Of a stretch of 64,000 bases of DNA, positions 27,266-36,104 are shown in pieces; the first letter of the stretch is position 1; every line of letters starts with the position of its first letter. The notes beneath the pieces are model-generated. The model saw nothing but the letters and a program-made list of their open reading frames with translations, did not search any database and was not told where the DNA came from. This DNA is from Luteimonas aquatica (GTDB taxonomy: Bacteria > Pseudomonadota > Gammaproteobacteria > Xanthomonadales > Xanthomonadaceae): assembly GCF_022662575.1 (NCBI RefSeq), contig NZ_JALBFU010000008.1, positions 1 to 64,000 on the forward strand, written 5' to 3'. The position numbers and the translations under genes are program-made.

Positions 27266-30091
27266 TCAGAACTTGGCGCTGAAGCGCACGCCGTACATCC
27301 GCGGGGTGTTGAGATAGCGGATGTTGACCGAATTGTTGATGAAGCCCTTGCCGGAATAGACCTCGTCGGTCAGGTTTGAGACGAAGGCGTCCACGCGCAT
27401 GCTCTCCTCCTGGCCGAAGTTCAGGCCGGCCGACACGTTGACGGTGGTGAAGCCGTCGACGTCGTCGCGCATGGCGTTGCCGCTCAGGAACTCCGGACCG
27501 CCGAAGGCGTCGCGGTTGTTGCTGAATGCCATCTGCTCGAGCGGCACCCGCACCGGGCCGTTCGGGCCGGCCGCCCAGCCCTGGCTGTTGTAGGCGGTCA
27601 GGTAGTACTTGGAGCGGTAGGCCAGATTGACCGTCCAGTCGAACGAGCGGATGCCGCCCCACTCCACGTCCACGACCTGGGACAGGCTGAGGTTGACGTT
27701 GTACTTGGAGGTGAACGGCAAGCGGTTGCCGTCGATCGGCACGAACAGGAACGAACGGGTGTCGAGGATGGTCGAGTCCTTGAACTTCGCGTCCAGGTAC
27801 GTGAAGTTGTAGCCCAGGTCGATGCCGTGGGCGAAACCGAACTTGCCCTCCAGCTCCAGTCCCAGCAACTCGGCGTTCGCCGCGTTGTCGTTGTAGACCA
27901 GGCGCTTGGTGGCATTGGGGTTGCCGCCGTTCGGGTTCGGGACATCGATCATGTTCTGCAGCACCTTGTCCTTGTAGTCGTAGTAGAACAAGGCGGCGTT
28001 CATGCGCACCGGCACTTCGCCCCAATTCATGTCGCTCTTCAGGCCCACCTCGTACGAGGTCAGCTTTTCCGGCTTGAAGGTGGTCGAGAGCTTGGTGCCG
28101 TCGTCCAGGAAGAGCGATTTGTTGAGGCCGCCGGAACGGGTGCCGGTCGACACGGTGGCATAGAACATCGTGTCGTCGGTGATGTCGTACTCCACGCCCG
28201 CGCGCCAGTCGACGAAGCTGTTCTTGTAGACGTCCTTGTTCCTGCCTTCCGGGAAGTCGGAGGTGATGCGCACCTCAATCTGGTCGCGATAGGCCCGCAG
28301 GAAGTCGTCCCAGGTGTCGTTCGCGCCCCAGCTGGCGACGCCATCGAGGAAGTAGTCGACCGAATTCGGTCCGGGCGTGCACCCGCTGTTGCTGCAGACG
28401 CTCGGCGCCCCGAACGAGCGATCTCCCGGCGCCTTCAGTCGGAAGCCAGGAGAGCCGATGACCAGGTCGGAAGGCACGACGCCGAAATCGGCGAACAGCT
28501 CTTCCGGCACGACGAACTGGTACTGCGCATTGGTGTCCTTGGAGGTCTTCTTGTCGCGCGTGTAGCGGATGCCGCCGATCAGCCGCAGCTTGTCGGTGGC
28601 TGCAAAGCTCAGGTCGGCGTAGATGGCGTTGGACTCCACCTCGGAGCCGTCGCCGCGGTTCTCGCCGCCCAGGCCGTTCTGCCAACCGCAGATGGTGCCC
28701 GGGCGATACCAGTCGCAGTCGCCCCAATAGCCGTTGCCCACGTCCCACGACACGAAGTCGTACTTCTCGCCGTAGTTGAACAGGCCCGCCGACCAGATCA
28801 GGCGGCCGGTGTCGCCGAAGAAGCGCAGCTCGTTGACGCGCGAGCTGGACTTGTCGGCCTGGTAAAAGGTGTCGTACCACGGCAGGCGGTTCGGCGCGTG
28901 GTAGGCGTCGGCGTCGGAGCCCGGATACACCGGCCCCAGCTGCCATTCGCGCGAGGCGTTCTTGTTGTAGAAGTCGTAGGCGCGGTAGGAGGTATTGAAC
29001 TCCACCGACACCGCGTCGCTGAAGCGGTAGGTGAAGGTCCCCGCGGCGCCCTCGATGTCGTTGCTGGTATAGCCCGGCCGGCGGAAGTACTGCCGGAACG
29101 GATCGTCCAGATCCTTGATGTCGTATCCGGCCGCCAGGGCGCGCTCGGTGAACATGCCGGGATCGCCGGTGCCCTTCTCCTTGACCTTGTCCAGCATCAC
29201 GTAGGCGCTGAACTGGTCGGTTGGCTGCCACAGGAACGAGGCGCGCACGGCGGTGTTGTCGAACGCGCCGGGCCCTTCGTAGTCGTAGGGATAGCCGTTC
29301 TCGATGTAGGAATCGCGCTTCTCGTTGAACAGCGCAATGCGCGTGGCCAGCGTCTCGGTCAGCGGTACGTTGACCACGGCCTCGTACTGGCGGAAGTCGT
29401 AGTTGCCCAGGCCCATCTTGACGTTGCCGTTGAAGGCGCCGAGCTCGGGCTGGTTGGGGATGACGTTGATCGAGCCGGCGGCGGCGTTGCGGCCGCGCAC
29501 GGTGCCCTGCGGCCCCTTGTTCACCTCCACCCGCTCGACGTCGAAGAACATCGGACCGATCGAACGCGGCCGCGGCAGATAGATGCCGTTGTAGTACGTG
29601 GCCACGGCCGGGTCGGAGGAGAAGTCGGAATCGGAGGCGCCGATGCCGCGCAGGTACATCTCGTATTTGCCTTCCTGCTTGGTGATCTGCAGGGCCGGCA
29701 CCACCGCCGAGAGGTTGCGGATGTCGGTGTTCACGCCCAGCTTGTCGAGCTGCGTGCCGGTGAAGGACTGGATCGTGCCGGCGTACTTCTGGATCGACTG
29801 CACGCGGCGGTTGCCGGTGACCTGCACGGTATCGAGCGTGGCCGCTTCCGCGGCCGGCTGCGCCTGCGCCGGAGCGGACGCGGGTTCGGCCTGCTCCTGG
29901 GCGGCGACGGGCAGCGCGAAGCTCGCGCATGCGCACGCCAGCGCCGCGGCCAGCAGATCATGTCTGATGGAAGCGCGCTCGATGGAAGCACGCTCGATGG
30001 AAGCACGTTCGATGACAGCACGCCCGATGAAAGCATGCTTGGCCGAAGCCGATGGAATTGCAGTCGGCCGTTGACGGCTGGACTTGAACAT
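27266..30091 (-). CDS. TonB-dependent receptor, probable maltodextrin uptake
   Basis: A 941-residue outer-membrane receptor. After an unusually long leader (about 45 residues of N-region, then hydrophobic LLAAALACACASFALPVAAQ) come a TonB-box-like region (LDTVQVTG), the plug (about 90-230; RGIGASDSDF, VERVEVNKGPQG, GRNAAAGSINVI) and a 22-strand barrel ending with aromatic FSAKF. It would take maltodextrins across the outer membrane. The N-region contains three near-identical ERASI pentapeptides encoded by a 15-bp tandem repeat. No in-frame initiator is present after the repeats, so the leader must be translated. A LacI-type operator lies 139-157 bp upstream of the start. Confidence 0.9.
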   Translation of the reverse strand: MFKSSRQRPTAIPSASAKHAFIGRAVIERASIERASIERASIRHDLLAAALACACASFALPVAAQEQAEPASAPAQAQPAAEAATLDTVQVTGNRRVQSIQKYAGTIQSFTGTQLDKLGVNTDIRNLSAVVPALQITKQEGKYEMYLRGIGASDSDFSSDPAVATYYNGIYLPRPRSIGPMFFDVERVEVNKGPQGTVRGRNAAAGSINVIPNQPELGAFNGNVKMGLGNYDFRQYEAVVNVPLTETLATRIALFNEKRDSYIENGYPYDYEGPGAFDNTAVRASFLWQPTDQFSAYVMLDKVKEKGTGDPGMFTERALAAGYDIKDLDDPFRQYFRRPGYTSNDIEGAAGTFTYRFSDAVSVEFNTSYRAYDFYNKNASREWQLGPVYPGSDADAYHAPNRLPWYDTFYQADKSSSRVNELRFFGDTGRLIWSAGLFNYGEKYDFVSWDVGNGYWGDCDWYRPGTICGWQNGLGGENRGDGSEVESNAIYADLSFAATDKLRLIGGIRYTRDKKTSKDTNAQYQFVVPEELFADFGVVPSDLVIGSPGFRLKAPGDRSFGAPSVCSNSGCTPGPNSVDYFLDGVASWGANDTWDDFLRAYRDQIEVRITSDFPEGRNKDVYKNSFVDWRAGVEYDITDDTMFYATVSTGTRSGGLNKSLFLDDGTKLSTTFKPEKLTSYEVGLKSDMNWGEVPVRMNAALFYYDYKDKVLQNMIDVPNPNGGNPNATKRLVYNDNAANAELLGLELEGKFGFAHGIDLGYNFTYLDAKFKDSTILDTRSFLFVPIDGNRLPFTSKYNVNLSLSQVVDVEWGGIRSFDWTVNLAYRSKYYLTAYNSQGWAAGPNGPVRVPLEQMAFSNNRDAFGGPEFLSGNAMRDDVDGFTTVNVSAGLNFGQEESMRVDAFVSNLTDEVYSGKGFINNSVNIRYLNTPRMYGVRFSAKF
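29966..30040 (-). repeat. 15-bp tandem repeat (5 units) in the TonB receptor leader
   Basis: Five consecutive 15-bp units on the plus strand, starting at 29966, 29981, 29996, 30011 and 30026. The first three are nearly identical (GATGGAAGCxCGxTC) and the outer two diverged. They encode KHAFI-GRAVI-ERASI-ERASI-ERASI. The unit length is a multiple of three, so copy-number change would keep the frame. Confidence 0.9.
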
Positions 30092-30229
30092 CAGACGTAC
30101 CCCCTCCGGGTCGTTGATCTGGATTTTTTCGATTGCGCCTGCGATGCGGCGTCAATCGCGTGATGCGCAACAGCCGCCCCCTCGGCGCGTGGCCATGGTG
30201 TTACGCCGGAGTGACGGAAACAATTGGAT

Positions 30230-30248
30230 GCATACGTATTCATGGCGG
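30230..30248. promoter_or_regulatory. LacI-type operator upstream of the TonB receptor
   Basis: GCATACGTATTCATGGCGG, identical over 19 bp to 32033-32051. Its core TGCATACGTATTCA (30229-30242, counting the preceding T) is a near-perfect palindrome with a central CG, the form of LacI-family operators. It lies about 140 bp upstream of the receptor start. The LacI regulator at 22962 is the likely binder. Confidence 0.65.
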
Positions 30249-30344
30249 ATGAATCGCCATTGCGCCTGCACGGCCGGTCTCGCTGCGATGCAGCATTCGA
30301 CGAATGCGTTTGCAAATCCAAGATGCCGGGAACGGCCGCCGCGC

Positions 30345-31958
30345 CTACAGCCGCGCGAAAAGCGCCCCATGGGCGGGCAGGCGCAACGCGCCCGCGCTCC
30401 CGAGTTCGCCGGACGGCAATCCATGCCCCTCCAGGAGCGTGGCGCCCGCGACGGGGAGCACGAGGTCGACGGCGGCGCCGGACAGGTTGAATGCGGCCAG
30501 CACCCGCTCGCCATCGCCGCCGCGCTCGAACGCCAGCACCGGCTCGGGCGTTTCGAGCATACGGATCGCGCCGTCGCGCAGCACAGGATGCCCGGCGCGC
30601 CAGCGCAGGAACGTGCGGAAGGCCCGCAACACCGAATCCGGATCCTGCTCCTGCACGGCGACGGCACGGCCGCGGTGCGCTTCGGGGATCGGCAGCCAGG
30701 GGGAACCCCCGCTGAAGCCGCCGTCGGGTTCGTCGGTCCATGGCAACGGCGTGCGGCACCCGTCGCGGCCCTTGAAGTTCGGCCAGAAAGCGATGCCGTA
30801 AGGATCGCGCAACGCCTCGTAGGGGACGTCGGCTTCCGGCAGGCCCAGTTCCTCGCCCTGGTAGACGCAAACCGATCCGCGCAGCGAGCACAGCATCGCA
30901 TTGAGCAGCTTGGCCAGCGCCGGCGACGCCTCCGCGCCGCCCCAGCGGGTCGGCACGCGGCGCACGTCGTGGTTGGACAGCGCCCAGCACGGCCAGCCCT
31001 CGCCGAGCCCGGCCTCCAGGCGGGACACGGTCTCGCGCAGATAGCCGGCGCTGAAGTCGTCGGTCAGCAGTTCGAAGCTGTAGCCCATGTGCAGGCGGCC
31101 GGCGCGGGTGTATTCGGCGGTGGTGGCCAGCGAATCCTCGGACGAGATCTCGCCCAGCGCCGCCGTGCCCGGATAGCGGTCCATCAGCGCACGCAATTCC
31201 TCCAGGAAGGCGAGGTTTTCCGGCTGCGTGTTGTTGTAGAAGTGGTACTGGAACGCGTAGGGATTGTCGGGACTGAAGCCCCGCCCCACCCGCTTCTCGA
31301 TCGGCTTGGGCGGATTGTCGCGCAGCCTGGCGTCGTGGAAGCAGAAATTGATCGCGTCCAGGCGCAGGCCGTCGACGCCGCGTTCGAGCCAGAAGCGCAC
31401 GTTCTCCAGCGTCGCCGCGCGCACGTCGGGATGATGGAAGTTCAGATCGGGCTGGGACGACAGGAAATTGTGCAGGTAGTACTGGCCGCGGCGCGGCTCC
31501 CAGGTCCAGGCCACGCCGCCGAACAGCGACATCCAGTTGTTGGGCGGCGTGCCGTCTTCGTGCGCATCGGCCCAGACGTACCAGTCGGCCTTGGGGTTGT
31601 CGCGGCTCTGCCGGCTCTCCTTGAACCAGGCATGGTCGCTGGAGGTGTGGCTGAGCACCTGGTCGATCATCACCTTCAGGCCCAGCGCATGCGCCTTGTG
31701 CAGCAGGCGGTCGAAATCCTCCAGCGTGCCGAACAGCGGATCGACGGCGCGGTAGTCGGCGATGTCGTAGCCGAAATCGGCCATCGGCGACTTGAAGAAG
31801 GGCGAGATCCAGATCGCATCCACGCCGAGGCCGGCGATGTAGTCGAGCCGGTCGACGATGCCCGGCAGGTCGCCGACGCCATCGCCGTCGGTATCGAGGA
31901 AACTGCGCGGATAGACCTGGTAGATGACGGCGCCGCGCCACCACTGCGTATCGCTCAT
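30345..31958 (-). CDS. GH13 alpha-glucosidase
   Basis: A 537-residue cytoplasmic enzyme of the oligo-1,6/alpha-glucosidase branch of GH13. The usual WWRGAVIYQVYPRSF start follows the ATG. Conserved regions are DQVLSHTSSDH (I), GLRLDAINF (II, nucleophile Asp), ALGEISSED (III, acid Glu) and LSNHDVRR (IV). It hydrolyses maltose and short maltodextrins delivered by the MFS symporter to glucose. No signal peptide is seen. The ATG at 31958 matches the family start. A copy of the LacI-type operator lies 75-93 bp upstream. It precedes the TonB receptor on the same strand, with a 253-bp gap and a separate operator there. Confidence 0.92.
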   Translation of the reverse strand: MSDTQWWRGAVIYQVYPRSFLDTDGDGVGDLPGIVDRLDYIAGLGVDAIWISPFFKSPMADFGYDIADYRAVDPLFGTLEDFDRLLHKAHALGLKVMIDQVLSHTSSDHAWFKESRQSRDNPKADWYVWADAHEDGTPPNNWMSLFGGVAWTWEPRRGQYYLHNFLSSQPDLNFHHPDVRAATLENVRFWLERGVDGLRLDAINFCFHDARLRDNPPKPIEKRVGRGFSPDNPYAFQYHFYNNTQPENLAFLEELRALMDRYPGTAALGEISSEDSLATTAEYTRAGRLHMGYSFELLTDDFSAGYLRETVSRLEAGLGEGWPCWALSNHDVRRVPTRWGGAEASPALAKLLNAMLCSLRGSVCVYQGEELGLPEADVPYEALRDPYGIAFWPNFKGRDGCRTPLPWTDEPDGGFSGGSPWLPIPEAHRGRAVAVQEQDPDSVLRAFRTFLRWRAGHPVLRDGAIRMLETPEPVLAFERGGDGERVLAAFNLSGAAVDLVLPVAGATLLEGHGLPSGELGSAGALRLPAHGALFARL

Positions 31959-32032
31959 CGCCTGCCCGGATCGCCGAAGTTGTCGAGGGTGGAGCGAAGC
32001 ATAAGCCCGTCCGCCGGCGCGCCATCGGCCCC

Positions 32033-32051
32033 GCATACGTATTCATGGCGG
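32033..32051. promoter_or_regulatory. LacI-type operator upstream of the alpha-glucosidase
   Basis: GCATACGTATTCATGGCGG, the second exact copy of the sequence at 30230-30248. The half-site match is slightly weaker on the left (CGCATAC). It is 75 bp upstream of the alpha-glucosidase start, a normal distance for operator/promoter overlap. Confidence 0.65.
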
Positions 32052-32229
32052 CCGGTCCGGCATGCGGTGGATCGGCGCGAATGCGTGCGGCACACCTGCG
32101 ACGCGCGGACTTCCGGCGCTTCTCCGGCGGCGCGGCGTTCCGTCAACGCAGGAACCCGACGCCCGCGCCGGGCCATCGCAAGCGGCGAGGGCCCGGCATC
32201 GCGTCAGGCCGGCATCCGTCCGGCCCGGC

Positions 32230-33201
32230 TCAGAGGCGTCCGGCGAGGTCGGTCCGCAGCCCGGCGAGGTCCTTGGCGAAGGTCGCGATGCCGTCGCGCA
32301 GTTTCTCGGTGGCCATGGCGTCGGCGGCGAGATCGCGCTGGTACGCCTGCGCGTCGATCGGCGCGTCTTGCGTGGCGCCGTCCGAGGGCGGCGCCACGAG
32401 CTTGCGTTCCAGCGTTCCGGTTTCGTCCTCGAGCGCCTGCAGCAGGTCCGGCGAAATCGTCAGCCGGTCGCAGCCGGCCAGCGCTTCGATCTGCGCGGTG
32501 GAGCGGAACGAAGCGCCCATCACCACGGTGGCGGCGCCGCGGCGCTTGAACGTGTCGTAGACGCCACGCACGAAGCGCACGCCCGGGTCCTCGTCGATGC
32601 TGGCCGGCTTCTGTCCGTTCGCCACGTACCAGTCGAGGATGCGGCCGACGAAGGGTGAGATCAGGAACACGCCCGCCTCGGCGCAGGCCAGCGCCTGCGT
32701 CTTGTTGAAGATCAGCGTGAGATTGCAGTCGATGCCCTCGCGCTGCAGCCGCTCGGCGGCGCGGATGCCTTCCCAGGTGGCGGCGACCTTGATCAGCACG
32801 CGCTCGCGCGGCACGCCGATCTCGTCGTACATGGCGATGAAGCGGCGCGCCTTGGCGATGGTGGCCTCGGTGTCGTGGGACAGGTCGGCGTCGACCTCGG
32901 TGGACACGCGCCCCGGGATCAGCCCGGAGAGGCGCTTGCCGACGCCGACGGTGAGCCGGTCGGCCACGTCCGCCGCCACGCGCGCGCGATCGCCGGATTG
33001 CGCGCGGCCCCAGCCGAGCTGCTCCTCGATCAGGTCGGCGTAGACCGGCAGGTCCAGCGCCTTGCGCACGATGGTGGGATTGGTGGTGCAATCGACCGGG
33101 CGCAGGCGCTCGACCGCGGCGTAGTCGCCGGTATCGGCCACCACCACCGACATCTCGCGCAACTGCGCCAGCTTGGAAGGGGCATTCGAGGACGTGTTCA
33201 T
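32230..33201 (-). CDS. tal: transaldolase
   Basis: A 323-residue class I transaldolase of the TalA/TalB type: [13 protein letters not shown], the Schiff-base lysine in [12 protein letters not shown] near residue 135, and the [18 protein letters not shown] and [11 protein letters not shown] segments. It transfers a dihydroxyacetone unit in the non-oxidative pentose phosphate pathway. It lies upstream of the alpha-glucosidase on the same strand with a 271-bp gap that includes an operator, so it is probably a separate unit. No anomalies. Confidence 0.96.
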   Translation of the reverse strand: MNTSSNAPSKLAQLREMSVVVADTGDYAAVERLRPVDCTTNPTIVRKALDLPVYADLIEEQLGWGRAQSGDRARVAADVADRLTVGVGKRLSGLIPGRVSTEVDADLSHDTEATIAKARRFIAMYDEIGVPRERVLIKVAATWEGIRAAERLQREGIDCNLTLIFNKTQALACAEAGVFLISPFVGRILDWYVANGQKPASIDEDPGVRFVRGVYDTFKRRGAATVVMGASFRSTAQIEALAGCDRLTISPDLLQALEDETGTLERKLVAPPSDGATQDAPIDAQAYQRDLAADAMATEKLRDGIATFAKDLAGLRTDLAGRL

Positions 33202-33338
33202 GCGGTTTCCTGGGGGATTTTCCCCAGTATCTCGCAACTGGCCGCGATCATCACGATTCCGGCCGGCGTTCGCCGGCATCGCGTCGCACGGCTCCGGCGA
33301 TCAGGCGCCCCGCCGTCGGCGCGAGCGCGCCGTGCCCA

Positions 33339-33956
33339 TCAGTCCTGCGTCTCTCCGGCCAGCGGCGTGGCGCGCATCGACGGCCGCGCCCGGAAGACGT
33401 CGAACCAGGCCGACAGCTTCGGACGGCCCGCACGAAAGCCGGGCAGCTCGCGGAATTCCAGCCAGTCGAGCGCGGTCGCGACGGCGATCTGCCCCACGTC
33501 CGGCGCCGCCCCGGTGTCGAGCTCGCGCTCGAGCCAGTCGTAGCCCGCGATCAGCTTCTCGGTATAGCCCTCGCGCAGCGGCGCGTACCGCAGCGCCTCC
33601 GGGCGCCGTACCGTTTCCCAGCGCACCGCGATTCCCGCATCGGCCAGGCCTTGCGCGACCGCCTGCACCTGCAACGCCTTCCAGCGCGCCTCGCCCGCCT
33701 GCGGAATCAGCCGCGGGCCGTCGTGCAGGGTGTCGAGGTAGGCGCAGATCACGTCCGAATCGAAGATCGGCGGCAGCCCGTCGCGCAGCAGCACCGGCAC
33801 CTTGCCGAGCGGATTCTGCGCGAACACCTCCTCGTTGCGGCGCGTGGGACTGGTTTCGTGATGGACCACCTCGATTCCGTCGGCGAGACCGGCCTCGTGG
33901 GCGAACACGAGCGCCTTGCGCGCATAGGGGGAGTGGGTCTGGTACAGCAGCTTCAT
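33339..33956 (-). CDS. glutathione S-transferase family protein
   Basis: A 205-residue GST. The N-terminal thioredoxin-like domain (about 1-80) shows KLLYQTHSPYARKALVFAHEAG, NPLGKVPVLL with cis-Pro, and FDSDVICAYLD; a helical domain follows. The SPYARK motif fits Ser/Tyr-type bacterial GSTs. The ATG at 33956 is chosen over a GTG three codons earlier because an AGGTGA box stands 5 bp upstream of it. The substrate is unknown; detoxification or dehalogenation-type reactions are possible. Confidence 0.9.
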   Translation of the reverse strand: MKLLYQTHSPYARKALVFAHEAGLADGIEVVHHETSPTRRNEEVFAQNPLGKVPVLLRDGLPPIFDSDVICAYLDTLHDGPRLIPQAGEARWKALQVQAVAQGLADAGIAVRWETVRRPEALRYAPLREGYTEKLIAGYDWLERELDTGAAPDVGQIAVATALDWLEFRELPGFRAGRPKLSAWFDVFRARPSMRATPLAGETQD

Positions 33957-34123
33957 GGACGTCACCTGGAGGGTCTCTTCCCGTCGCCACTATCGATCAA
34001 AACCCCGACCGGCGACCCGCGACGGCGGGAACACACCATTCCCCTTTTCGCCCCGATCGCCTCCCGCCTTACGGGCGCGCGCGACCGATACCGGCGCCCT
34101 CGCCTGCTTGTCGCGGCGCGGAT

Positions 34124-34519
34124 CTAGCGGAGGCTCTCCTCGACGCCCGCCAACGCGCGGTCCTTCCGGCAAACCGAAAGAGGCTGCGCCCTCGATGAGA
34201 AGATTTCCAGAACGTTCTTTTCCTCGGCATCGACCCGCACGGTGAGGCAGGCGCAGCCGTAGCCATGGCCGCCGGCATTCGTCCGCTGCCACTGTCCCTG
34301 CCGATATTTCGGCGGCCAGTCGCCCTTGGCCTGGTGGCCTCCCTGGACGGCGATGGTCCACTCGCCCTCCTTGTCGTGCAGGGAAGCGTTGCCCGGGCTG
34401 GGATTGTCGAACCAGCCGCAGCGCTGCTCGCCGCCGGAGCGCGGCGCGGCGGCAGAATCGATGCCGAGCCCGAACAGCAGCATGGCGGCGACGGCGACGA
34501 TGCGCGGATGGAGATTCAT
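34124..34519 (-). CDS. exported DUF4087 protein
   Basis: A 131-residue protein with a signal peptide (VAVAAMLLFGLGIDSAAA). The mature part starts RCGWFDNPSPGN and continues through DKEGEWTIAVQGG and GHGYGCACLTVRVD, the pattern of DUF4087. A few cysteines could form disulphides in the periplasm. The function of the family is unknown. It sits between a GST and another exported protein of unknown function, all on the minus strand. Confidence 0.75.
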   Translation of the reverse strand: MNLHPRIVAVAAMLLFGLGIDSAAAPRSGGEQRCGWFDNPSPGNASLHDKEGEWTIAVQGGHQAKGDWPPKYRQGQWQRTNAGGHGYGCACLTVRVDAEEKNVLEIFSSRAQPLSVCRKDRALAGVEESLR

Positions 34520-34580
34520 GCAAATCGATTCCTGTGTCGTCGGTCGCGGTTCTACGCGGCGGTCGCATCGACGTCGGCGC

Positions 34581-35177
34581 TCACGGGCCGTCCGAGTACA
34601 CCGCGGACAAGGTGCGCGTGGCGCTGCCCAGGGTCAAGGTCACCGCCACTTCCTGCTCGATGCCGATGCGCTCGCCTTCTTCCAGGTGTTCCCGGATCAC
34701 CCGTCCGGGTCGCACCTGCATCCGCAAGCCGTCGCCGGCGAAGGTTCCGGCCAGCAGCGGCGCGCCCTCGGCAGGTTCGGTGCCGACGCGGCGCAGCCGG
34801 TACGACTTTCCGCCCAGGGAAACCTCCAGCGGCTCCTCGAGCGATGCGCAGTGATCGGTCACGAACGGGATCGTGCGCAGATCCTTGGCCAATCCGCCGC
34901 AGCGCGCCCGATAGGCCGGCTGCACCTGCGCTTCGCACAGGCGGGCGTGGAGCAGGCGCATCCGCTGGTCGGGGACGACGCCGATGCTCGCATCCGCGGC
35001 GCAGTCGTCGCCGGAGACCTCGCTCGGCACCAGCCGGTCGTCGTCGACGGGAGCCGAGGCTCCTCGAACGGCCGTGTCCGCCTTCCGGTCCGGGGAACCG
35101 GGCCGCCCTTCCCTTGCGTGGCACGGGACGGCGACTGCCAATAACGTCAATACGACGATGTGCGCGACATGCTTCAT
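34581..35177 (-). CDS. exported protein of unknown function
   Basis: I do not recognise the family. The protein has 198 residues: a signal peptide (HIVVLTLLAVAVPCHA), an acidic linker to about residue 50, a cysteine-bearing helical part (LHARLCEAQVQPAYRARCGGL, then DHCASLEEPLE) and a C-terminal beta-rich part. Four cysteines of the mature part may pair. The ATG at 35177 is chosen because it gives a clean signal sequence and is preceded by AAGGGAAG. Probably periplasmic. Confidence 0.65.
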   Translation of the reverse strand: MKHVAHIVVLTLLAVAVPCHAREGRPGSPDRKADTAVRGASAPVDDDRLVPSEVSGDDCAADASIGVVPDQRMRLLHARLCEAQVQPAYRARCGGLAKDLRTIPFVTDHCASLEEPLEVSLGGKSYRLRRVGTEPAEGAPLLAGTFAGDGLRMQVRPGRVIREHLEEGERIGIEQEVAVTLTLGSATRTLSAVYSDGP

Positions 35178-35341
35178 CGGTGCTTCCCTTCGCTGCGGCC
35201 TATGACAGCATGGATTCGCGCCGAGCACCAGGGGATCGCCGTCCCGGGGATTTGCCTGGAAGACATCGGCCTGGAGCGCGCCGGTCGGCTATGCTGCGAT
35301 CCGACAGGATGGAAAGCGCGGTTCGGACAGCGGGGACGCCC

Positions 35342-36010
35342 ATGGCTTTGCGCGGAACGGATGCTTACGATTGGCATGTCTACACGGCGAAGGCCGTGCA
35401 CCCGCTTGAAAGCGCGAAGCGCCAGCAAGGATCGCTCATCAAGGGAGGCCTGTTCGGCCTGCGCCGGGCGGGTTCGAAAAAAGGCGTCTATCGCCTGATC
35501 CTGAAGGAACTCGGCCCCACGGCAGTCTTCTCGCTGACCGAGGAGGAGGCGCGACTGCTGCTGAAACGCAGCACGCCGCTGGCGGAGGGGCCTCCCGCAG
35601 CCGATGCCAGGACGAGGGCGCTCGCTTCGCGGCTCGAGCGCACGGACCCGAAGGATTTCTGGGCCGTCGTGCATGCGTTGAACTGGCCCAGGCACCACAA
35701 GGATCCGGCCTATGCCGAACAGGCCAGGGCGACCCTGCGCGAATGCTATGGCCTGCAGAACGTCAGGCGCCTGTGGCGGATGGCCATCGGCCACAGGCGC
35801 CGGCTGCAGGCCGCGGTGCTCAAGGCCGAGAAGCAGGCGAAGCGACAGCTTTTCCTGGGCGGAGACGACAGCTTCTACGACGCGGTCGCCCATGCGGTAT
35901 CCACCGGCCGGGAAAGCTACGACCGCTACCTGCAAAGGCCCGAGACATTCGTCAGGACATTCAATCGAATGCGGATCGAGTCGCACAACTTCGAGGCCTG
36001 CTTCGACTGA
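35342..36010 (+). CDS. protein of unknown function (222 aa)
   Basis: I do not recognise this gene with confidence. The protein is soluble, basic and has no signal peptide or membrane segment. A first part (about 1-75, ending EEEARLLLKRSTPL) is followed by an FWAVVHALNWPRHHKDP segment and a C-terminal DDSFYDAVAHAVSTGRESYDRYLQRPE segment. The latter resembles the DUF4240 pattern of a phenylalanine-containing domain followed by a GRExYxxxLxxP helix, but the match is partial. A GGGGA box precedes the ATG at 35342. It is followed, 94 bp later on the same strand, by the glutaredoxin-rhodanese fusion. Confidence 0.6.
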   Translation: MALRGTDAYDWHVYTAKAVHPLESAKRQQGSLIKGGLFGLRRAGSKKGVYRLILKELGPTAVFSLTEEEARLLLKRSTPLAEGPPAADARTRALASRLERTDPKDFWAVVHALNWPRHHKDPAYAEQARATLRECYGLQNVRRLWRMAIGHRRRLQAAVLKAEKQAKRQLFLGGDDSFYDAVAHAVSTGRESYDRYLQRPETFVRTFNRMRIESHNFEACFD

Positions 36011-36104
36011 TGCGACGCCGATTTGCCGAAGCATTTGGAACACACTCGCCAAAACGCCGTGCCCCGGCGCTCCGCACCGAACATTCCCATTGCCGCCGAC
36101 CGCC

